Made by a program: the position numbers and the translations under genes
The notes under the pieces: model-generated
Told to the model about the DNA's origin: nothing
Databases searched by the model: none
The model's input: only the letters and a program-made list of their open reading frames with translations
Assembly: GCF_016595215.1 (NCBI RefSeq)
Contig: NZ_JAENHK010000010.1
Coordinates: forward strand, 2,524,359 to 2,588,358
Reading direction: 5' to 3'
Length of the DNA: 64,000 nucleotides
From: Chryseobacterium paridis
GTDB lineage: Bacteria; Bacteroidota; Bacteroidia; Flavobacteriales; Weeksellaceae
Part shown: positions 44,071 to 53,924 of the stretch, piece after piece
Layout: the number at the start of each line of letters is the position of its first letter
Numbering within the stretch: the first letter of the stretch is position 1

Positions 44071-45675
44071 TTGAAGTTATTTCTAAAAATATTCTTTGTG
44101 TTGTTTTGCGTTTTTATTCAGGCGCAAAAAAAGATGTATTGGCTTACTGATGTACAAACCAAGCAGACAAAAAAAGTAAAAGATTCTGCTTCTGCGGTGA
44201 AGTTTCTGGATTCTTTAGCTCAAAGTAATTATTTCTTCACGGAGCTAAAGGAGGTAAAAATAAAAGGAGACAGTACGGAAATCATTTATGACAAGGGCAA
44301 AAACTTCAATGAAACTTATGTTAACCTCTCTGATTCTATTGTTGGAAAACTAAAGATCAAAAAAGAATTCTTCACTAAAAATTTAGATTCAACAAAAAAG
44401 AATATCAATAAAAAATACATTGATGATGGTTACTCATTTAGCAGGATCAAATCTAAATACAAAGGACAAAAAGATGGTTATCCAATCGTAGAGCTTGAAA
44501 TCAATAAGAACGATAAAAGAACCATCAATGGTTTTGTCGTGAAAGGATATGAAAAGGTTCCTAAGCGATTTATAAAAAATCTTGAAAAAGATTTTAAAGG
44601 AAAAACCTACGATGATAAAAATTTGATCGCTATTAATAAAAATTTTCAAAGCCATCCTTTTATTTCTTTAGAACGGCCTCCTCAAACCTTATTTACCAAA
44701 GATTCTACCCAGATATACCTTTTCATGGAAAAGAAAAAGACGAATACCTTTGATGGGGTTATTGGTTTTGGGAATGATAAAACAGATAAGTTTACCTTAA
44801 ATGGAACATTGAATGTGAACTTCAAAAATATGTTTAATGGTTTTGAGACCATCAATTTATACTGGCAACGAAACCCTGACAAAGGACAGACATTCGATCT
44901 ACAGACTGATATACCTTATCTTTTTAAATCTAATGTAGGTTTAAATATGAAAGTTAACATCTTCAGACAGGATTCTACATTTGCCAATGTAAAACTACTT
45001 CCCGCCCTTTACTATCATATCAATAACAGATACAAAGTAGGTCTGAGAGGAACTTTTGAGTCATCCAGTATCATTGATACTTTATATGTCCAGGGGAAAG
45101 ATTATAATAAAAAAGGAATTGGAGTCTGGCTTGAAATGACCGAGCCTACAGATATTGATCTTTTCCTTTATAAAACAAGAATAAACGCAGGATATGATTT
45201 CCTCAGTACAACCTATACGAAGGATAATATTAAAGCGAATCAAAATCAGTTCTATTTCTTTGGGGAGCATAATTATCATATCTCCGGCAATCATTTTCTC
45301 AATATAAAAGGAGAAGGCGCGATGATGGATTCGAAAATTGAATTTTCCGCGAACGAATTGTACCGTTTTGGGGGATGGAATTCCATGCGGGGTTTCAATG
45401 AAAAGTCCCTTGCTGCCGACTATTACTACTACGCTGGTCTGGAATACCGCTACCTGATAGGAAATCAGGCGTTTTTTGATTTCTTTGGTCAATACGGACA
45501 GCTCAACAATAAATCATTGAACGTAAGGCCCAAGCTCTACAGCGTCGGGCTCGGGTTCAATTTCTTTATTCCAATTGGGTTGATGAGCTTCCAGATTTCG
45601 AATGGTAATGAATTCGGAAATCCATTCAAGTTCAACGATATCAAAATTCACTGGGGTATCCTGAGCAGGTTTTAG
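44071..45675 (+). CDS. BamA/TamA-like outer-membrane beta-barrel protein
   Basis: 534 aa with a signal peptide of about 18 residues (KLFLKIFFVLFCVFIQAQ). One or two POTRA-like segments (about 30-200) are followed by a barrel of alternating strands (about 220-534) with the conserved RFGGWNSMRGFNEKSL (the VRGF-type loop 6 motif of the Omp85 superfamily), ending with aromatic Phe at the C-terminus. It is smaller than BamA, so it is more like a TamA/patatin-associated or single-partner Omp85 protein. The frame starts at TTG 44071; an in-frame stop lies five codons upstream and the signal peptide needs a start here, so TTG is accepted. Role unknown. Confidence 0.82.
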   Translation: MKLFLKIFFVLFCVFIQAQKKMYWLTDVQTKQTKKVKDSASAVKFLDSLAQSNYFFTELKEVKIKGDSTEIIYDKGKNFNETYVNLSDSIVGKLKIKKEFFTKNLDSTKKNINKKYIDDGYSFSRIKSKYKGQKDGYPIVELEINKNDKRTINGFVVKGYEKVPKRFIKNLEKDFKGKTYDDKNLIAINKNFQSHPFISLERPPQTLFTKDSTQIYLFMEKKKTNTFDGVIGFGNDKTDKFTLNGTLNVNFKNMFNGFETINLYWQRNPDKGQTFDLQTDIPYLFKSNVGLNMKVNIFRQDSTFANVKLLPALYYHINNRYKVGLRGTFESSSIIDTLYVQGKDYNKKGIGVWLEMTEPTDIDLFLYKTRINAGYDFLSTTYTKDNIKANQNQFYFFGEHNYHISGNHFLNIKGEGAMMDSKIEFSANELYRFGGWNSMRGFNEKSLAADYYYYAGLEYRYLIGNQAFFDFFGQYGQLNNKSLNVRPKLYSVGLGFNFFIPIGLMSFQISNGNEFGNPFKFNDIKIHWGILSRF

Positions 45676-45843
45676 CCCCACACTGCCTTTATTTTAGAAG
45701 GAATTCACCATTTAAAATAAAGTAAAAAAAGTGAGTTATACAGTCTTTTACATTTTATAATTATATTAACTTTTCTTAAGATAAATTGGTAAATGATATT
45801 TTTATATTAATATATCATTAAAATATAGGTAACAGTGTGGAGC

Positions 45844-45851
45844 TAAATTTG
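45844..45851 (+). promoter_or_regulatory. Promoter -7 box (TAAATTTG) of SusC pair 2
   Basis: Exact TAnnTTTG ending 11 bases before the ATG at 45863. The region upstream is very AT-rich and lacks a clear -33 TTG. Confidence 0.55.
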
Positions 45852-45862
45852 TCCTCAAAAAA

Positions 45863-48800
45863 ATGAAGAAGACTTTAGCTACTTTTGCAATTTTTTTGCT
45901 CCCCCTATATCTAACTGCACAGGAAATTAACATTTCCGGAAATGTAAAATCCGAAAACGGCAATGGTGTTTCAGGTGTAAATGTCACCGATAAAAATACC
46001 GGAAAATCTGCCACAACCGACGAAAATGGTAATTTTACCATCAGTGCAAATCCTAAAGACATTCTTGAATTTTTCTCTCCTGATTATTCTTCTTATAGTA
46101 TAGAAGTTTCTTCCAGAAGACAATATTCTATTGTTTTAAAAAAAGTAAATGAAAAACAGATCGAAGGAGTAGTTATTACTGCTTTAGGTATTGCTAAAAA
46201 GAAAGAAAAAATCGGATATTCTACTCAAGAAGTGGGTACAAAACAATTTGAATCTATTACTACTCCAAGCATTGGAAATTTATTTTCAGGGCAAGTTGCC
46301 GGATTAAATATTTCAAACCCTACGGGAATGCAACAGGCACCGGAATTTACATTAAGAGGTAATTCCAATCTGGTCTTTGTAATAGATGGTGTAATTGTAG
46401 AAAAAGAGATCTTCCAGAATTTAGATCCTAATAATATTGATAATATCAACGTATTAAAAGGAGCGACTGCTTCTGCCTTATATGGTTCAAGAGGACGATA
46501 TGGTGCTGTTTTAATTACCACAAAAAGTGCAAAAAAGAAGGGGTTCACTGTAGAGTTTTCTCAAAACACAATGATTACTGCAGGTTTCACCAATTTACCA
46601 AAAACACAAACCCAATACGGAAATGGTTCCCATGGAAAATATGAATTCTGGGATGGTGCAGATGGAGGGGTAAATGATGGTGACATGATCTGGGGGCCAA
46701 AGTTTGTCCCTGGATTAAAAATAGCTCAATGGAACAGCCCGATCAGAGATAAAACAACGGGGCAGGTTATCCCGTGGTATGGAACCGTTGCAGGAAGTCC
46801 ATACAATGACAAATCAAGATATGAAAGAGTTCCTATTGATTGGGAATATCATGATAACTTAAATACTTTCTTAAAGCCTGCGGTTATCAATAACAATAGC
46901 TTTTCTGTTAGTTATAAAAACAATAAAGATACCTATAGGCTTTCCGGGAATTTCATGAATTATGATGACAGGGTTCCTGAAGCATACCTAAGACGTTACG
47001 GAATTAATTTCTCTTCAGAGAATCACCTGACTGATAAATTAATATTTGATACAAAGTTCAACTTCAACCAAACTTTTACTCCTAATATTCCTAATTACGA
47101 TTATAATCCAAGTGGACATATGTACACGATTCTTATCTGGATGGGAGGTGATGTAAACGGAAGAGATTTAAAAAATCATATGTGGGTTCCCGGTCAGGAA
47201 GGAAGAACACAGGCTAACTGGAATTATGCATGGTACAACAACCCTTGGTTTGGGGCGAATTATTATAAAAACCAAAACAGAACAGATATCATCAATGCTC
47301 AAACAGGACTAGAATATAAGGCAACGAAAGATTTCTCTATTAAAGGTAAAATATCCATTGTTGAAAACCACAACAAACAAGAGATCTTAAGCCCTTATTC
47401 TTATTTTAATTATAGTGCACCTAGAAGTGGTGGATATCTTTTGAATGATACGAAAACATGGAATCTTAACTCTGATGTATTAGCGAGTTACAAGAAAAAG
47501 TTTTCTGAAAATTTTGATATTGCTATTAACGCCGGAGCCTCTACATTCTACTACAAAAATAATGTAGATAATGCTTCAACTGATGGTTTGAAAATTCCTG
47601 AACAATACAACTTAGACAACTCTGTAGGAGCCGTAAAATACTTTGATTACCTTAAAGAAAAATTAATCTACAGTACCTATGGTACCATAGATATTGGTTT
47701 ATACAATGCTTTTTTCATTAACGTTTCAGGACGTAATGACTGGTCTTCAACTTTGCCAAAAGCCAATAGATCTTATTTCTATCCATCAGCTTCATTAAGT
47801 GCAGTGATATCAAACCTTGTTAAGATGCCCGAATCTATTAACTTATTGAAACTATCTGCATCTTGGGCTAAAGTTGCTTACGACTTCCAACCTTACTCTA
47901 TCAGAAATTATTATATGAATAATGATGGAATAACTTTTAATGGAAATCCAACCAACTATTATCCAACAACTTTAAATTATGAGAACTCTCTAAAGCCAGA
48001 GCAGACCAAGTCTTATGAATTAGGATTAAGTGCAGGTTTGTTCAATAACAGAGTGACATTAGATGCCACCTATTTCAGAACTTTGGACTATAATAATATT
48101 CTCCAGTTTCCAAGTGCAGAGTCTTCAGGTTTTAAATCTCAGTATGTAAATGGAAATGAATATACTACTAAAGGTCTTGAAATCTCTTTAGGATTGGTTC
48201 CTGTTAGAACAAAAGATTTCACGTGGAAATCTTTGATCAACTGGAGTACTTATGAACAAAAACTGACTTCTATCTATGATAATATGTCTAACTACAGAAA
48301 TATTCAATTAGGAGAAAGGATGGATAGCTATTACGATTATACGTGGCAAAAATCACCGGAAGGAAAAGTGATTTTAAATGCACAAACGGGAATGCCAACC
48401 AGAGCGACAACTCCTACTAATTTAGGACATTTCAATCCTGACTGGACCTTTGGATTTAACAACTCATTCAAATACAAAAAATTCACTTTAAATATTGGTA
48501 TTGACGGAAGTATTGGTGGAGTAATGAGATCTCAGGTTGTGGAGAAAATGTGGTGGGGTGGAAAACATCCTAATTCTGTAGCTTACAGAGATCAGGAATA
48601 TGCTAATCCTGGAACTTATTACTTTGTTCCTGATGGTGTTAACTACAATCCCGCTACAGGAACATATACTCCACACACAAAACCCATCAGTTTTCAGGAT
48701 TGGGCCCAAAACTATCCTTACCAGGCAAGGGTAACTCAGGATGAAAGTGAAGAATTTGCCAACGTATTCGACCGAACTTTTGTAAAACTGAGATCTGTAA

Positions 48801-49039
48801 TTTTAGAATATGACTTCTCCTATTTGCTTAATCCAAAAGGATTTGTAAAGAATTTCACAGTCAACATCTCAGGATATAATCTTGCCATGTGGAAAAAGTC
48901 TAAAAATTTATATTCTGACCCTGATTTCAAAATAGGAGTTGGTAATGACAACAAGGATCAAACAAAAATCGGATCTGGAAATGACATTCAGGATCCATCA
49001 AGCAGATGGTTTGGGATAGGATTTAATCTTAAGTTTTAA
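45863..49039 (+). CDS. SusC/RagA TonB-linked outer-membrane transporter (pair 2)
   Basis: 1,058 aa. Signal about 1-20; carboxypeptidase-regulatory-like domain (about 22-95: ISGNVKSENGNGVSGVNV, TDENGNFTISA); TonB-box-like IEGVVITALGIAKK; plug with VIDGVIVEKEIF and LKGATASALYGSRGRYGAVLITTK; then the barrel with typical YFYPSASLSAVIS and ISGRNDWSSTLP segments and a C-terminal Phe (FGIGFNLKF). It is the first gene of a unit with SusD 2 and phospholipase C. The downstream enzyme points to phospholipid-derived ligands such as phosphocholine; this is inference. Confidence 0.94.
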   Translation: MKKTLATFAIFLLPLYLTAQEINISGNVKSENGNGVSGVNVTDKNTGKSATTDENGNFTISANPKDILEFFSPDYSSYSIEVSSRRQYSIVLKKVNEKQIEGVVITALGIAKKKEKIGYSTQEVGTKQFESITTPSIGNLFSGQVAGLNISNPTGMQQAPEFTLRGNSNLVFVIDGVIVEKEIFQNLDPNNIDNINVLKGATASALYGSRGRYGAVLITTKSAKKKGFTVEFSQNTMITAGFTNLPKTQTQYGNGSHGKYEFWDGADGGVNDGDMIWGPKFVPGLKIAQWNSPIRDKTTGQVIPWYGTVAGSPYNDKSRYERVPIDWEYHDNLNTFLKPAVINNNSFSVSYKNNKDTYRLSGNFMNYDDRVPEAYLRRYGINFSSENHLTDKLIFDTKFNFNQTFTPNIPNYDYNPSGHMYTILIWMGGDVNGRDLKNHMWVPGQEGRTQANWNYAWYNNPWFGANYYKNQNRTDIINAQTGLEYKATKDFSIKGKISIVENHNKQEILSPYSYFNYSAPRSGGYLLNDTKTWNLNSDVLASYKKKFSENFDIAINAGASTFYYKNNVDNASTDGLKIPEQYNLDNSVGAVKYFDYLKEKLIYSTYGTIDIGLYNAFFINVSGRNDWSSTLPKANRSYFYPSASLSAVISNLVKMPESINLLKLSASWAKVAYDFQPYSIRNYYMNNDGITFNGNPTNYYPTTLNYENSLKPEQTKSYELGLSAGLFNNRVTLDATYFRTLDYNNILQFPSAESSGFKSQYVNGNEYTTKGLEISLGLVPVRTKDFTWKSLINWSTYEQKLTSIYDNMSNYRNIQLGERMDSYYDYTWQKSPEGKVILNAQTGMPTRATTPTNLGHFNPDWTFGFNNSFKYKKFTLNIGIDGSIGGVMRSQVVEKMWWGGKHPNSVAYRDQEYANPGTYYFVPDGVNYNPATGTYTPHTKPISFQDWAQNYPYQARVTQDESEEFANVFDRTFVKLRSVILEYDFSYLLNPKGFVKNFTVNISGYNLAMWKKSKNLYSDPDFKIGVGNDNKDQTKIGSGNDIQDPSSRWFGIGFNLKF

Positions 49040-49060
49040 TTAAATAGCATTTCAGTCAAC

Positions 49061-50539
49061 ATGAAAAATATTATAAAATCATTATTTATTATTATAGGAG
49101 CGTTCACAGTTACTTCATGTGAAACCAATCTTGACAAGATCAACGAAAACCCAAATGATAAGGCGAACATTGATCCAAAATCTCTTTTAACCTATGTAGA
49201 AAAATCCGCATTCCAGGTAAATGGAGATAATATGTATGCATCACGAATGATGATCGGGATAGATGGAGAAAATGTATATCAATATATGAAATGGAATGAT
49301 TCTTCTTTCGAAACATACAGTGGAGGTCTTTTGAATACAGTAAAAATGATGCAGGAAGCAGAAAGGATCAATAATAAAAATTATATAGCGATCGGTAAGT
49401 TTTTAAGAGCTTATTACTTTTTCAATTTAAGTTTAAAATCAGGAAGCATTCCTTATTCTGAAGCAGTAAAAGGGGAATCTGGAATTACCCAGCCTAAATA
49501 TGATAGTCAGGAAGCAGTAATGTCCGGTATTTTAACTGAGCTGAAAGAGGCAAATGATCTGATCAATAGCAATGATAAAATAGAGGGCGACATCGTTTAT
49601 AATGGAGATGCTACAAAATGGAAAAAACTGATCAATTCTTTCCGTCTTAAAATTTTAATTACACTTTCTAAAAAGACAACCGTAGGAAATTATACTATTG
49701 CCACAGAATTTGCATCCGTTGCCGGAAGCCAGCCACTAATGTCTTCGATTACTGATAATGGAGAACTTAAATTCGCAGATGCTGCGGATAGCAGATACAC
49801 CATGTTTAATAACAGTGGTTATGGTTCAAGTTTGTATATGGCAGATTATTTTATTAATCTTTTCAAAAACAGACAGGATCCACGTTTATTTACTTTTGCT
49901 GCTCAAACTACTGCTGCAAAAGAAGCAGGAAAACCTATTACTGATTTTACAGGATACAATGGAGGAAACCCGGTTTCACCTTATTCTGACAATGCTGCAT
50001 TGGTTGCTGCAAAAAACATTTCAAAAATCAATGACCGTTTTTACAAAGACCCAACTAATGAGCCTTCTTCGGTATTAAGTTATTCAGAATTGGAATTTAT
50101 TCTTGCTGAAGCTACTGCAAGAGGATGGATCTCCGGATCTGCAAAAACACATTATGATAATGCGATCAAGGCGAGCTTTACTTTTTATCAGACTTATGTT
50201 AAAAATCCAAATCTCTATTTCTCAGGATTTAATGTGAATAATTACTTAACGACTTCTTTAGTTGTATATGATAATTCTGCACCATTAGCTACTCAACTGG
50301 ATAAAATCATGACTCAAAAATATATGACCATGTTCCATCAATCACAATGGACATCATATCACGATTATTTGAGAACAGGATTCCCTAATTATCCACTACA
50401 AACCGGAGTTTCTGCACCTTTAAGATTCAGATATCCACAATCGGAGTACAACTATAACAACGCCAATCTTAAAGCAGCATTGGCTGCTCAATATGGAGGA
50501 AATGATAATATCAACTCCAAACCTTGGTGGTTACAATAA
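49061..50539 (+). CDS. SusD/RagB family lipoprotein (pair 2, SusD-like_2 type)
   Basis: 492 aa. Lipobox TSC (Cys20). N-terminal TNLDKINENPNDKANIDP and C-terminal segments SYSELEFILAEATARGW, IMTQKYMTMFHQSQWTSYHDYLRTGFP and RFRYPQSEYNYN are typical of the SusD/RagB branch whose members start with ...INENP. It lies 21 bases after the SusC gene. A hairpin in the 79-base gap to the phospholipase gene may reduce readthrough. Confidence 0.92.
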   Translation: MKNIIKSLFIIIGAFTVTSCETNLDKINENPNDKANIDPKSLLTYVEKSAFQVNGDNMYASRMMIGIDGENVYQYMKWNDSSFETYSGGLLNTVKMMQEAERINNKNYIAIGKFLRAYYFFNLSLKSGSIPYSEAVKGESGITQPKYDSQEAVMSGILTELKEANDLINSNDKIEGDIVYNGDATKWKKLINSFRLKILITLSKKTTVGNYTIATEFASVAGSQPLMSSITDNGELKFADAADSRYTMFNNSGYGSSLYMADYFINLFKNRQDPRLFTFAAQTTAAKEAGKPITDFTGYNGGNPVSPYSDNAALVAAKNISKINDRFYKDPTNEPSSVLSYSELEFILAEATARGWISGSAKTHYDNAIKASFTFYQTYVKNPNLYFSGFNVNNYLTTSLVVYDNSAPLATQLDKIMTQKYMTMFHQSQWTSYHDYLRTGFPNYPLQTGVSAPLRFRYPQSEYNYNNANLKAALAAQYGGNDNINSKPWWLQ

Positions 50540-50563
50540 AACGCTAACATTTTAATTTAGTTA

Positions 50564-50602
50564 AAAGAAATCGCAGGAATACTATTATCTTGCGATTTCT
50601 TT
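50564..50602 (+). terminator. Hairpin between susD 2 and phospholipase C
   Basis: AAAGAAATCGCA pairs with TGCGATTTCTTT across a 15-base loop and ends in T residues. It is a likely partial terminator inside a functional gene cluster. Confidence 0.7.
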
Positions 50603-50618
50603 CTCATTATAATTCGAT

Positions 50619-52967
50619 ATGAACAGAAAAGAATTTTTACAGAAATCAAGCTTGCTATTGGCAGGTTTGGGAACTTCAAGTGTTTTGCATCCTTCAATCT
50701 TAAAAGCGCTGACTATTGAACCAGCAGCGTTGTCTACATTTTATGATGCAGAACATGTGGTAATTTTGATGCAGGAAAACCGTTCATTTGATCACGCTTT
50801 TGGTTCTATGAAGGGAGTGAGAGGTTTTCTCGATAAAAGAGCTTTCGTAAAGCAGGATGGACATTCTGTATTCTTTCAGAAAGGCAATGATGGAAAATAT
50901 GCTTCTCCTGCCCGGTTAGATTTAAGAAATACGAAATCTACCTGGATGAGTTCATTGCCCCACTCTTGGTCTGATCAACAAAAGGCTTTTAATAAAGGAA
51001 AGTATGACCAGTGGCTGCAATCAAAGGCATCGGGAAATAAGGATTATAAAAATATCCCTCTTACTTTAGGATATTATAATCGTGAAGATTTACCTTTTTA
51101 TTATCAACTAGCGGATGCTTTTACTATATTCGATCAATACTTTTGCTCTTCTCTGACAGGTACCACACCAAACAGACTTTTCCATTGGTCCGGAACTCTG
51201 AGAGAACAACAAAATGGTAAAGTAAAAGCCAATGTCTACAATGAAAATATTGATTATGATAAAAGCCATCAGGCAAGATGGAAAAGCTTTCCGGAAATAT
51301 TAGAAGATCAAAACGTTTCATGGAAAATATACCAAAATGAAATCAGCCTTCCGAAGGGAATGTCTGGAGAGCAAGAAGCGTGGTTAAGCAATTTCACAGA
51401 CAATCCTATAGAATGGTTTTCCGCATATAATGTCAAATTTTCAAAGGGATATTATCAAAATATCCCAAATGTGATTGCTTACCTGAAACAGGAAATTGAA
51501 AAGAATCCTAATCACAAAGAAAGATTAGAAAACTTGATAGTTGAACTTCAGGAAGACCTGGTAAAGTATCATCCAGATAATTATTCAAAATTATCCCAAA
51601 GAGAAAAGAATCTCCATGAGAAAGCATTTACTACGAACTCTAAAGATCCTGATTATTGGAATTTAGAAATCGGAAATGATGAACACGGAGATAAACTAGT
51701 AGTACCAAAAGGTGATGTACTCTTTCAGTTCCGTAAAGATGTAGATGAAAAAAAGCTTCCTTTGGTGTCTTGGCTGGTGGCTCCTGAACATTTTTCAGAC
51801 CATCCGGGATCACCCTGGTATGGGGCATGGTATATTTCTGAGGTTTTAAATATTCTCACAAAAGATCCTGAAACCTGGAAAAAAACCATTTTCATTATCA
51901 ATTATGATGAAAATGATGGATATTTTGACCACGTTCTGCCTTTTGCTCCGCCATTAAATCCAAGCCAACCAGTTGATATAAATGGAAAAGAAGGCGTAGA
52001 ATACGTCAACAAAAATCAGGAATACATGTCTTCTGACAGCAAGTTAAAAGACTATGAGCGCATAGAAGGAACTGTGGGTCTTGGTTACAGAGTTCCTATG
52101 ATTATCGCTTCTCCATGGACGAAAGGAGGCTTTGTCAATTCTGAAGTTTCTGATCATACTTCGGTTTTACAATTTCTGGAAAAATTTATTAAGAAAAAAT
52201 TCAATAAGGATGCAACTACTAGCAACATCAGTGATTGGAGACGTGCTATCTGCGGAGATTTGACTTCTGCGTTTAATTCTTCCACCAGTAAGGCTCCTCA
52301 AATGGATTACTTAAACCAAAAAGAATATGCAAAAACCATTAATGCTGCAAAAAACAAACCTGTTCCGAATTTGAAATGGTATTCAGAAAATGAACTTAAT
52401 GATCAGTTGTTAGAAATTCAGGAAAGAGGACTAAAACCTTCTAATGCATTACCTTATAACTACCTGGTGAATCTTGAAGGTACCCATATTAAAATGGTCA
52501 ATCTTAAAGAAGCAGGAGTTCCATTATTAATTTACGACAGAACAAGGCTCGAAAATGAAGACTATTACTTTTCCTATGCCCTATACTCAAAGCAGGAGTT
52601 GTCACATGCTGTAACTTTTGATAAGTATGATTATGAGGTTTTTGGTCCTAATGGTTTTTTCAGAAAGTTTAAAGGAAATCAAAAACCCGAAATTGAAGTA
52701 CAATTAATAAATGATACTCTGAACAATGAAGTTCATTTGATTTTCAAAAAAAGTACAAAAGAAAATATTTCTGTGATTTTAGAAGATCTATATGAGAAAA
52801 ATCAAAGAAAGATCACCTTAAATAAAGGTGAAGAAAAGCTATCCATCAATCTGAAAAAGTATAAAGGATGGTATGATTTAAAAATAAGCGAAAATGATCA
52901 CATGTGGCATTTTTCCGGAAGAATAGAAACAGGGAAAACCTCCATTTCAGATCCGCACTGGACATAA
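50619..52967 (+). CDS. Phosphocholine-type (non-haemolytic) phospholipase C
   Basis: 782 aa member of the phosphoesterase/acid-phosphatase-like PLC family (PlcN/PlcH). The N-terminus NRKEFLQKSSLLLAGLG looks like a Tat signal, with RK in place of RR. Catalytic-domain landmarks are VILMQENRSFDHAFGSMKGV (about 48-66), the SLTGTTPNRLFHWSG block, LVSWLVAPEHFSDHP and NYDENDGYFDHV. The C-terminal part (about 580-782) contains the two small DUF756 beta domains usual for this family. It hydrolyses phosphatidylcholine/ethanolamine or sphingomyelin to phospho-head-groups. Its position just behind SusC-SusD pair 2 suggests that the pair imports its products. Confidence 0.93.
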   Translation: MNRKEFLQKSSLLLAGLGTSSVLHPSILKALTIEPAALSTFYDAEHVVILMQENRSFDHAFGSMKGVRGFLDKRAFVKQDGHSVFFQKGNDGKYASPARLDLRNTKSTWMSSLPHSWSDQQKAFNKGKYDQWLQSKASGNKDYKNIPLTLGYYNREDLPFYYQLADAFTIFDQYFCSSLTGTTPNRLFHWSGTLREQQNGKVKANVYNENIDYDKSHQARWKSFPEILEDQNVSWKIYQNEISLPKGMSGEQEAWLSNFTDNPIEWFSAYNVKFSKGYYQNIPNVIAYLKQEIEKNPNHKERLENLIVELQEDLVKYHPDNYSKLSQREKNLHEKAFTTNSKDPDYWNLEIGNDEHGDKLVVPKGDVLFQFRKDVDEKKLPLVSWLVAPEHFSDHPGSPWYGAWYISEVLNILTKDPETWKKTIFIINYDENDGYFDHVLPFAPPLNPSQPVDINGKEGVEYVNKNQEYMSSDSKLKDYERIEGTVGLGYRVPMIIASPWTKGGFVNSEVSDHTSVLQFLEKFIKKKFNKDATTSNISDWRRAICGDLTSAFNSSTSKAPQMDYLNQKEYAKTINAAKNKPVPNLKWYSENELNDQLLEIQERGLKPSNALPYNYLVNLEGTHIKMVNLKEAGVPLLIYDRTRLENEDYYFSYALYSKQELSHAVTFDKYDYEVFGPNGFFRKFKGNQKPEIEVQLINDTLNNEVHLIFKKSTKENISVILEDLYEKNQRKITLNKGEEKLSINLKKYKGWYDLKISENDHMWHFSGRIETGKTSISDPHWT

Positions 52968-52996
52968 CAGAAAGAAATTATTTATAATACATTTTT

Positions 52997-53026
52997 AAAG
53001 CCTTGCACAAATAACGCAGGGCTTTT
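52997..53026 (+). terminator. Intrinsic terminator of the phospholipase gene
   Basis: AAAGCCTTGC pairs with GCAGGGCTTT (one wobble), followed by TTTC. It separates this unit from the pilus-like operon. Confidence 0.78.
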
Positions 53027-53251
53027 TCGTGTAACCATCTGGTAATATTAACGTTTTCTTCGGGTATTATTTATACTTTGGGCATCATTCTTGATGCAAC
53101 AAAAATAGTATATCTATACGTTGTGATAAAAAATCAAAATATAATTCACTTTTGAGAAAGGGAGTTAATAAGTCATAAAAAAAATAAAAAGCTTCTTACT
53201 TTACCTTAATTTTATTAACTTCACTTCGAAATTAACCAGAACTAACTAACC

Positions 53252-53830
53252 ATGAAAAAATTCAAACTACCATTGTCTCTATCTCTAATTGCATTGGCTA
53301 TTTCAGCTACCGTAAATGCACAGGATACAAACACAGACAATCACACCATCACGATTTCCATTCCGGAAGTAGCTCTTGTAGATATTGAACCGGCAGCTAC
53401 CAAAAACATTACTTTAGGCTTTACTGCTCCAACAGAAGCTGGTCAGCCTATCATTGCTGCCGCCTCTAATACTACACTTTGGTTGAATTATTCTTCTATT
53501 AAATCAGTAGCAGATCCAACCCGTAATGTTTCTGTAAAGCTAAATGCCCTTATTCCAGGAATTGACATCCATGTAACCGCTGCTGCAGCAACAGGCTCAG
53601 GTGCGGGAACATTAGGAACCCCATCGGCTCAATTAACGTTAAGTGCAGCTGATCAGACGATCATTTCAGGAATTGGTAGTGCTTACACAGGAAATGGTGC
53701 CAATAATGGTCACAACCTAACCTATGCATTAGCTGCAGGAAGTGGTCCTGGGGGAGTTGCTGCTTACGCAGACCTTCAGGCAACTGCTACTACAGTTGCT
53801 ACAGTTACGTACACTATTTCAGACAACTAA
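53252..53830 (+). CDS. Secreted beta-rich subunit of a chaperone-usher-like system (subunit A)
   Basis: No named family. 192 aa, signal peptide 1-23 (ending VNAQ), no cysteines. The mature part is rich in Ala, Thr, Ser, Gly and Asn and in short strands: EVALVDIEPAA, then ITLGFTAPTEAGQP, LWLNYSS, a GSGAGTLG stretch, IISGIGS, TGNGANNGH and a C-terminal VTYTISDN. The subunit encoded at 57477 shares these blocks in the same order. The composition and length resemble fimbrial or spore-coat-U-like subunits. It is the first gene of a five-gene set and is followed by a strong hairpin, as expected for an abundant structural subunit. Assignment as pilin-like is inference. Confidence 0.6.
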   Translation: MKKFKLPLSLSLIALAISATVNAQDTNTDNHTITISIPEVALVDIEPAATKNITLGFTAPTEAGQPIIAAASNTTLWLNYSSIKSVADPTRNVSVKLNALIPGIDIHVTAAAATGSGAGTLGTPSAQLTLSAADQTIISGIGSAYTGNGANNGHNLTYALAAGSGPGGVAAYADLQATATTVATVTYTISDN

Positions 53831-53850
53831 CATCTGAAGAATACATATGT

Positions 53851-53888
53851 AAGTAAGAAGAAATAGCTTTGTCAATTTCTTCTTACTT
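53851..53888 (+). promoter_or_regulatory. Strong hairpin after subunit A gene
   Basis: AAGTAAGAAGAAAT and ATTTCTTCTTACTT form a perfect 14-bp stem with a 10-base loop, about 20 bases after the stop. No T-run follows, so it may act as a processing or stability stem or a partial terminator that keeps subunit A mRNA in excess. Confidence 0.65.
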
Positions 53889-53924
53889 CTCTATTGCCAG
53901 ATTTCAAATTCAAAAAAACTCTCA

